DNA from: Mucilaginibacter pedocola
GTDB lineage: Bacteria; Bacteroidota; Bacteroidia; Sphingobacteriales; Sphingobacteriaceae
DNA length: 64,000 bases
Direction: 5' to 3'
Assembly: GCF_002013915.1 (NCBI RefSeq)
Contig: NZ_MBTF01000035.1
Span: 1-64,000, forward strand
Part shown: positions 58,665-64,000 of the stretch, one piece after another
How positions within the stretch are numbered: position 1 is the first letter of the stretch
Layout: the number at the start of each line of letters is the position of its first letter
Translations under genes and position numbers: made by a program
Notes under the pieces: generated by a model
Told to the model about the DNA's origin: nothing
Database searches by the model: none
Seen by the model: the letters and a program-made list of their open reading frames with translations, nothing else

Positions 58665-61005
58665 ATGAACAAACACTTACAAATTTTTATTAAATGCTTT
58701 ACGTTTTTAATTGCCGGTATAATATTAATGCCTTCTGCCGGTTTTGCGCAAAACGGAAAAGGCGCACTATCGGGCACCGTAATGTCTGATTTTGGATTGC
58801 CTGTAGATATGGCTTCTGTACAGTTAAGAGGTACAGGGCAAGGTGCAAAGGTTAACGAGAAAGGCTCGTTCCTGATCGAGAATATACGCCCCGGCAAATA
58901 CCGCCTGCAAGTTTCGAAAGTTGGCTACAACAAGGTAGATACCGCCGTTGTTATAGATGCCGACGTTACTGCGCAGATAAACATCGTTTTAACTGCATCT
59001 TCGGCCGGGCTTAGCGAGGTTACTATTACCAGCAAGCGCGCAACAGCCGTTAAAGCCGTGTCGCCATCACTTAGGTTAAATACCCCACTTATAGAAACTC
59101 CGCAGAATATTACAGTAACCTCGCAGCAAACCATAAAGAGTATTGGTGCGCTATCGTTATCAGAGATCTTGCGTACCAGTAGCGGCATTATAGCCGGTGG
59201 TGCAAAGCAGGATATCTCGTTCAATGTGCGCGGTACGCAGGTTTACAGCAGCATTTTACGCAATGGCGTAGGTAGCGGCTACTGGTTTAACCAGGAAGCA
59301 GATGCCGCAATGATAGAGCGTGTAGAATTTGTAAAAGGCCCCGCAGGCTTCATGATCAGCAATACCGAACCCGGTGGCTTGGTAAACATTGTCACCAAAC
59401 AGCCTACGCATGATCGCATTGCCAGCTTTGGTTTTGGCACGGGTAGCTTCAACATGATGCGTACCAACGTTGACCTTGGCGGCGAGGTTACGGCCAACGG
59501 CGCGCTTACTTACCGTTTGAATGCCGGTTTGCAGCAACAGAATGATTTTTACCAGTTCGGTAAATTCAACAAGAATTTTGTGGCTTTGGCACTGAAGTAC
59601 GAGTAAAACATCGGTAACTGCCGAATACAACCGTATGTATGGCCGCTCGGTAAGCAACGGGCAAACCATACCTACCATTAACGGTAAGTTCTTTGCCATC
59701 CCCAGTAAGATGGGCCTGATAGACCCTAACATCCCCGGCACTAAATCAGCAGATAACTACTACCGCCTGCAGGTAAGCCACAAACTGGACGATACCTGGC
59801 GCATAAACGTGCAGGGTGGCATGGCCAATGGCCCATGGGGTGGCTACATGATGTATACCGAAGGCATATCGCCAACACAGGATAGTATTTACCGTTATTC
59901 GGCCTACACCGGCTGGAAAAATAAATTGGCAACTATTCAGGCATTTTTAGATGGCCAGTTTAACACAGGCAGCAAAATAAACCACAAAGTTTTAGTAGGT
60001 GTTGATTATGGTAATACCGATGTACGCAGCACCGGCGGCAATACTTACGGCGACCATAGCCGTTTTACATTGGCTTTAAATGCCCCTACATACTATATCC
60101 CGCTCGATTCGTTGACCAATTTTGATGCTAATTCTTTCGATTCGCAGTATGGCACCCGTTACCAGGCGCTTTACGTGCAGGATCATATTAAGCTTTATGA
60201 TAAACTGATAGTAACACTTGCTGCCCGCTACACCAATGCAGTAAGTTGGGCCAACTACAGCGACCCGGTTGAGCAAACCGACAATAAACTGGTACCGCGC
60301 TTTGGTTTAACTTACCTTATTACTAAAGACGTTTCTGTTTACGGTTTATACGATGGTGCTTTTGTACCCCAAAACGGGCGCAGCTTTAGCGGGTAGGTAT
60401 TTAAGCCATTGGTGGGTTACAACAAAGAGTTAGGTATTAAAGGCCAGCTTTTCGATGGCTTTAATGCCAGTGCATCGGTTTATCGCATTGTAAAAAACAA
60501 CGCCTTGACTACCGACCCGGAGCACCCCGACTTCCAGATACAAGCAGGCCAGCTGGTAAGTGATGGTGTGGAGTTCGATATCAGCGGCAATATATTGCCA
60601 AACCTCAACCTGTTTGCCAACTACGCATACACTAATGCCCGTATTACCAAAGATAATAACCCGCTACTGGTTGGTTCGCGTAACTATGGTGCGGTAAACC
60701 ACACGGCAAATATTTTCGCACGCTACAACTTTACCGAGGGCGCCATTAAAGGCTTCTCGTTAGGCGCGGGCGGACAGTACCGCGGTCAAATAAGCGGAGG
60801 TTTTGGCTCGGGCTATTTGCCAAACTATACCTTGTTCGAAGCATCGGCAGGTTATACTTATAAAAAGATGTTCATCAACCTGAATGTCTATAACCTCTTC
60901 AACAAAAATTACGCAACATCGGGTTACCAAATTTCGGATGTCGACTGGATGTACACCGCCGGCGAACCCATCAATTACCGTTTAAGCTTTGGCTTTAATT
61001 TTTAA
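58665..61005 (+). pseudogene. TonB-dependent siderophore receptor, broken by a frameshift and a nonsense codon
   Basis: Three consecutive segments make one receptor of about 780 residues. Residues 1-313 (58665-59606) hold a signal peptide, a carboxypeptidase-like regulatory domain, a plug (LIETPQNITVTSQQTIKSIG, FNVRGTQVYSSILRNGVG, ERVEFVKGPAGFMISNTEPGG) and early barrel strands. The frame then stops at 59604, while SVTAEYNRM continues in the next frame, implying a small indel. A second break at 60394 is an in-frame TAG (SFSG, stop, VFKPLVGYNKELG). The last part ends in a normal barrel terminus (YRLSFGFNF). Two independent lesions make a functional protein unlikely, unless they are sequencing errors. 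Confidence 0.88.
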
Positions 61006-61017
61006 TAGCACCGATAA

Positions 61018-62226
61018 ATGACCGCTAAGAAAGTTATAGGGCAAATACATTTATGGCTGGGTTTCATAACCGGCATAATTGTATTCATTGTAAGCATTAC
61101 CGGCGCTATCTACGTTTTCCAGGAAGAGTTGAGCAACATGGCCGAGCCATGGCGTAAAGTAGCTGTAGAGAAAAAGCCCGAAATATCGCCCCTGCAAATG
61201 GAGCGTATAGGTGCGCACTATTTCAGGGGCGCGAAACTAAGCTACTTTATTCAGCAGAAGGGAAAAGCGGTTGAGGCCGTATACACCGTAGGTAAAAAGA
61301 ATGCCAACCTGTTTCTGGATCCGTATACCGGAAAAATATTGCACGCGGTGCCACCTGCCCAAAGCAGTTTTGATTTTTTTGGCTTTGTGCTGCAGGGGCA
61401 CCGTTCGCTTTGGTTCCCGTATAATATTGGCAGCCCTATTGTAAACTATGCTACACTCGGTTTTGTAATATTGCTTATAAGCGGACTGGTTTTATGGTGG
61501 CCAAAAAATAAAAGCGCAGCCAAACAACGCTACTGGTTCCGCTGGAAGGATAGCACCCAATGGAAACGCAAGAATTACGACCTGCATAACATCCTCGGCT
61601 TTTATGCAATGGTGTTTTTGCTTTGCATAGCATTAACCGGTATGGTTTGGGGGCTTAACTGGGTGTCGCAGTCGTTATACTGGGCAACCTCGGGTGGTAA
61701 TATAATAGATGAGTATAAAGAGGTGTTCTCCGATACCACTAAAGCCAATAAAGCACACCAGCCTATTTTAGCAGTAGATAAATTGTGGCACAAATTCAAG
61801 GCCGATTATCCTACTGCTTACGGGGTTTACATATCGGTACCTGAGAATAATAAAGCCACTATTTACTCCAACGTATATATGGTTGAGGGAAAATATTACC
61901 GCGACAATAGTTTTGAACTCGACCAGTATACGCTAAAACCCATCGAACGCCGTAACGACCCATTCAAAGGCGATTATGAACAGGCGGGTTTTGGAGCACG
62001 TTTGCGCCGAATGAATTACGATATACACGTTGGGGCTATCTTCGGGCTTCCCGGTAAATTCCTGGCATTTTTCGCCGCCATTATTTCTGCAACGCTGCCC
62101 ATAACCGGTGTTTACATTTGGTGGGGGCGAAGAAAAAAGGTAAAGAAGGGCGCCGCAAAAACGCCAAAGCCCAAAACAGGGGAGTTGCCTTCATCTCCAA
62201 CCAGGAGGTATAGGCCGTCGGTTTAG
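61018..62226 (+). CDS. PepSY-associated membrane protein (siderophore-linked reductase type)
   Basis: This 402-residue protein has four main membrane helices and the PepSY_TM architecture: IGQIHLWLGFITGIIVFIVSITGAIYVFQEE at the N-terminus (in parts), HRSLWFPYNIGSPIVNYATLGFVILLISGLVLWWP, KRKNYDLHNILGFYAMVFLLCIALTGMVW and a final YDIHVGAIFGLPGKFLAFFAAIISATLPITGVYIWWGR. The conserved His residues at helix ends suit haem. Such proteins reduce ferric siderophores in the inner membrane. It lies 12 nt after the receptor pseudogene and is itself intact. Confidence 0.92.
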   Translation: MTAKKVIGQIHLWLGFITGIIVFIVSITGAIYVFQEELSNMAEPWRKVAVEKKPEISPLQMERIGAHYFRGAKLSYFIQQKGKAVEAVYTVGKKNANLFLDPYTGKILHAVPPAQSSFDFFGFVLQGHRSLWFPYNIGSPIVNYATLGFVILLISGLVLWWPKNKSAAKQRYWFRWKDSTQWKRKNYDLHNILGFYAMVFLLCIALTGMVWGLNWVSQSLYWATSGGNIIDEYKEVFSDTTKANKAHQPILAVDKLWHKFKADYPTAYGVYISVPENNKATIYSNVYMVEGKYYRDNSFELDQYTLKPIERRNDPFKGDYEQAGFGARLRRMNYDIHVGAIFGLPGKFLAFFAAIISATLPITGVYIWWGRRKKVKKGAAKTPKPKTGELPSSPTRRYRPSV

Positions 62227-62246
62227 GCTGAGCAAAATATCCTTAC

Positions 62247-62279
62247 AAGCCCGGTGCACACAGCATCGGGCTTTTTTAT
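62247..62279 (+). terminator. Terminator of the receptor/PepSY unit
   Basis: AAGCCCG (62247-62253) pairs with CGGGCTT (62267-62273), followed by T residues. Confidence 0.8.
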
Positions 62280-62899
62280 TTCGCCGGAGCAGAATAAACC
62301 ACCAGCTTGGTGTCATTCTTCTTGCTGGTGCTTTTTACGCGCCAATTTTTACCTGTTTTTATTATTTCACGCTTTTGGCATATAGCATCTACTTGCAATA
62401 TAAAATCGCCAATAAAGTCACCCCCGTAAAAGCGGACGGTGATATTTTTCGAAGAGCGCGGAAGGTTCAGAAGTTCGCCTTGCAAATTTTGGATGTATCT
62501 GTATTCTTTCAAGGTAAGTCCCTTTGATATCACGCCACCAGTCCCATCGTTGTTGCGTGTTTTATTGCAGATAGAGCGCTCTATCCCTCCCACTTTTAAA
62601 TTGTGAATGGTTGTTACTATAGCGTTGTTAAACACAGCCAGTGGTAACAGCGCCCAATAGGTATATTTAAGTACTGATCGTTTTGGCTTGAACAACCGCC
62701 GCAAAGCGTAATACAATAATACCCCCAATATAAAAATACCTGCCGAACTCACGAAGGTCTCGGCTCCCGAAAACATATCGTAAGAAAGCGCGTAGTAGTT
62801 AAGCCCGTGGCAAGTGCAGTCGGTAACTATTGTAGCTACCCACAGCAACACGCTTGTTAAAATAAAGACGGCTATAAAAGGAAGATACCTGTCTTGCAT
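62276..62899 (-). CDS. Hypothetical membrane protein, 207 residues
   Basis: The ATG at 62899 is preferred to a TTG at 62917. The protein has three membrane helices, at about residues 6-26, 49-66 and 80-100 (FIAVFILTSVLLWVATIVT, AGIFILGVLLYYAL, YWALLPLAVFNNAIVTTI), then a soluble C-terminal domain with GGVISKGLTLKEYRYIQNLQGELLNLP and IVRFYGGDF-like VRFYGGDFIGDFILQVD. No family is recognised. It converges with the PepSY gene. Confidence 0.72.
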   Translation of the reverse strand: MQDRYLPFIAVFILTSVLLWVATIVTDCTCHGLNYYALSYDMFSGAETFVSSAGIFILGVLLYYALRRLFKPKRSVLKYTYWALLPLAVFNNAIVTTIHNLKVGGIERSICNKTRNNDGTGGVISKGLTLKEYRYIQNLQGELLNLPRSSKNITVRFYGGDFIGDFILQVDAICQKREIIKTGKNWRVKSTSKKNDTKLVVYSAPAK

Positions 62900-63126
62900 G
62901 GTTTTTGGTTCCTGCAAAATACCAAATTTGTAATTAATAATTAAAACCTCGCCAAAAACAAAAGCTTGTTAATGTTTTTACATTTTTATAATATTAAACT
63001 TGTATTAATTAGGCTTATTTTTTCATAATTTACCAAAAAAATTGCGGGTTTGATGCGGTTATTCATTAATATTACCAAATTGTAAACCATTCGCGCCGCA
63101 GTTTAGGCAATTAAGGGAGAGTTTTT

Positions 63127-64000
63127 ATGAACAGATCGCAACATTTTGACAAATACAATGCAATTAATGGCGTATGGGACGAAATGTATAACGAAACCAA
63201 CGGCGTTCGCGGGCATTATCAGAAAGTAATTGAGTATTTGGCTAACGAATCGCCGGATGACCTCAACAGGAAAGAAGAATTGGCCAAAAGGCTTTTCATG
63301 ACGCAGGGTATTACCTTCACCGTGTATAACAGCGGCGAGGGTATCGAAAAAATATTCCCTTTCGATATTATCCCGCGTATCATAACCGCGTCCGAATGGG
63401 AATTTGTAGAACGTGGCATTAAGCAGCGCCTAAACGCACTCAATCTTTTCCTTAAAGATATTTACCATAACCAGTTCATCATTAAGGATGGTATAGTCCC
63501 TATTGATATTATCTACTCCTGCCCGCATTTCCTGCGCGAAATGTACCAATTGAATGTGCCTTACGACGTGTACGTACACATTGCCGGAGTGGACCTGATC
63601 CGCGATTACGACGGCACCTTTTATGTGCTGGAAGATAACCTGCGCACCCCATCGGGCGTGAGCTATATGCTGGAGAACCGCGAGATAACCAAACGCCTCT
63701 TCCCCGATCTGCTGCCCAATTGCGGTGTGCGCAGCGTAACCGAGTATCCGTCTATCCTGTATAAAAACCTCATGTCGCTTTCGCCAAGGCAAATGAGCAA
63801 CCCTACCATTGTGCTGCTTAGTCCGGGTATTTACAACTCGGCCTATTTTGAGCATACCACGCTTGCCCGCTTAATGGGTGTTGAACTGGTAGAAGGCCGC
63901 GACCTGGTAGTGAATAACCACAAGGTTTACATGAAAACCACCACGGGCCTACAGCAAATAGATGTAATATACCGCCGTGTAGATGATGAGTATTTAGACC
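63127..64000 (+). CDS. Circularly permuted ATP-grasp protein (3' end outside window)
   Basis: The frame opens at the ATG at 63127 and continues to the window edge (291 codons). It matches the circularly permuted type 2 ATP-grasp family: YNAINGVWDEMYNETNGVRGHY at the N-terminus (in parts), LLSPGIYNSAYFEHTTLARLMGVELVEGRDL, DGTFYVLEDNLRTPSGVSYMLENR and the partial QQIDVIYRRVDDEYLD. These enzymes are predicted amide-bond ligases and are usually followed by an alpha-E (DUF403) gene and a transglutaminase gene, forming a peptide-modification set. Those partners would lie outside the window. Confidence 0.93.
   Translation, partial: MNRSQHFDKYNAINGVWDEMYNETNGVRGHYQKVIEYLANESPDDLNRKEELAKRLFMTQGITFTVYNSGEGIEKIFPFDIIPRIITASEWEFVERGIKQRLNALNLFLKDIYHNQFIIKDGIVPIDIIYSCPHFLREMYQLNVPYDVYVHIAGVDLIRDYDGTFYVLEDNLRTPSGVSYMLENREITKRLFPDLLPNCGVRSVTEYPSILYKNLMSLSPRQMSNPTIVLLSPGIYNSAYFEHTTLARLMGVELVEGRDLVVNNHKVYMKTTTGLQQIDVIYRRVDDEYLD

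Noticed and set aside
58665..61005. Programmed frameshifting or stop read-through in the siderophore receptor
   Set aside because: There is no slippery sequence at 59604 and no read-through context at 60394; two unrelated lesions fit decay or sequencing error better.
1..64000. Prophage, integrative element or CRISPR-Cas system
   Set aside because: No integrase, transposase, phage structural, conjugation or cas gene was recognised, and no spaced direct-repeat array was seen.

Overview
This 64-kb window looks like chromosome from a Bacteroidota bacterium of the family Sphingobacteriaceae (Mucilaginibacter/Pedobacter type). The evidence is the TAnnTTTG -7 promoter boxes, a SusB-like GH97 enzyme, a TonB-dependent receptor with a carboxypeptidase-like N-terminal domain, a DUF6515 glycine-rich secreted protein, a two-domain NagB/LmbE protein, tRNA genes without an encoded CCA, and several families of interspersed palindromic repeats. 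There is no phage, integrase, transposase or CRISPR array. The genus is inferred from protein character only.

Layout. 1-3.2 kb: amino-sugar and peptidoglycan recycling (nagB-like and anmK, divergent). 3.8-7.5 kb: a short trp operon (trpE, trpG, an unknown gene, trpC) behind a leader peptide with two Trp codons and an intrinsic terminator. 7.7-18.3 kb: a RecD-like helicase, an orphan DUF433 protein, hflX, pepT, a beta-barrel protein, an M14 peptidase with a rhomboid protease, and a dipeptide epimerase. 18.4-28.8 kb: GH97, ammonium transporter, DNA polymerase IV, a DUF6515 protein, a 16-cysteine copper protein, an RlmI-type methyltransferase and an Lrp-type regulator. 28.96-29.22 kb: two tandem, very unusual tRNA-like genes. 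29.5-35.9 kb: an outer-membrane protein, a CsbD-like protein, an S41 peptidase, a sodium/solute symporter and a normal tRNA-Asp.

36.1-42.5 kb is a tightly packed seven-gene operon built around polyamine chemistry: speD, a DUF4178 protein, a 58-residue membrane protein, DUF350, a membrane-fused spermidine synthase-like enzyme, a Tat-exported FAD oxidoreductase and a multi-pass membrane protein. 42.6-48 kb holds a metallophosphoesterase, a sorbosone-dehydrogenase-like protein, a GH42 enzyme and a DUF3472 protein. 48-51.2 kb is a TetR/DHA2 efflux/SDR unit with four matching palindromic operators. 51.2-54.6 kb has AsmA, DUF1801 and VOC proteins. 54.9-58.4 kb is a truncated globin, a cyclic-nucleotide-domain histidine kinase and a receiver/Trx/TrxR fusion that lacks the redox cysteines. 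58.7-62.2 kb is a siderophore-receptor pseudogene with an intact PepSY reductase. The window ends inside a circularly permuted ATP-grasp gene.

The strongest candidate for something undescribed is the tandem RNA pair at 28965-29222. Each has a tRNA-Leu-like D arm and a 40-44 nt structured variable region, but carries a GUC anticodon with C38 and a G73 discriminator, which are aspartate identity elements. Covariation between the two copies indicates selection on structure. Next in interest are the polyamine membrane operon, the globin-kinase-TrxR signalling set, the trp attenuator, the in-frame uptake of a repeat into trpG, and a set of -7 boxes placed so that several mRNAs should be leaderless.
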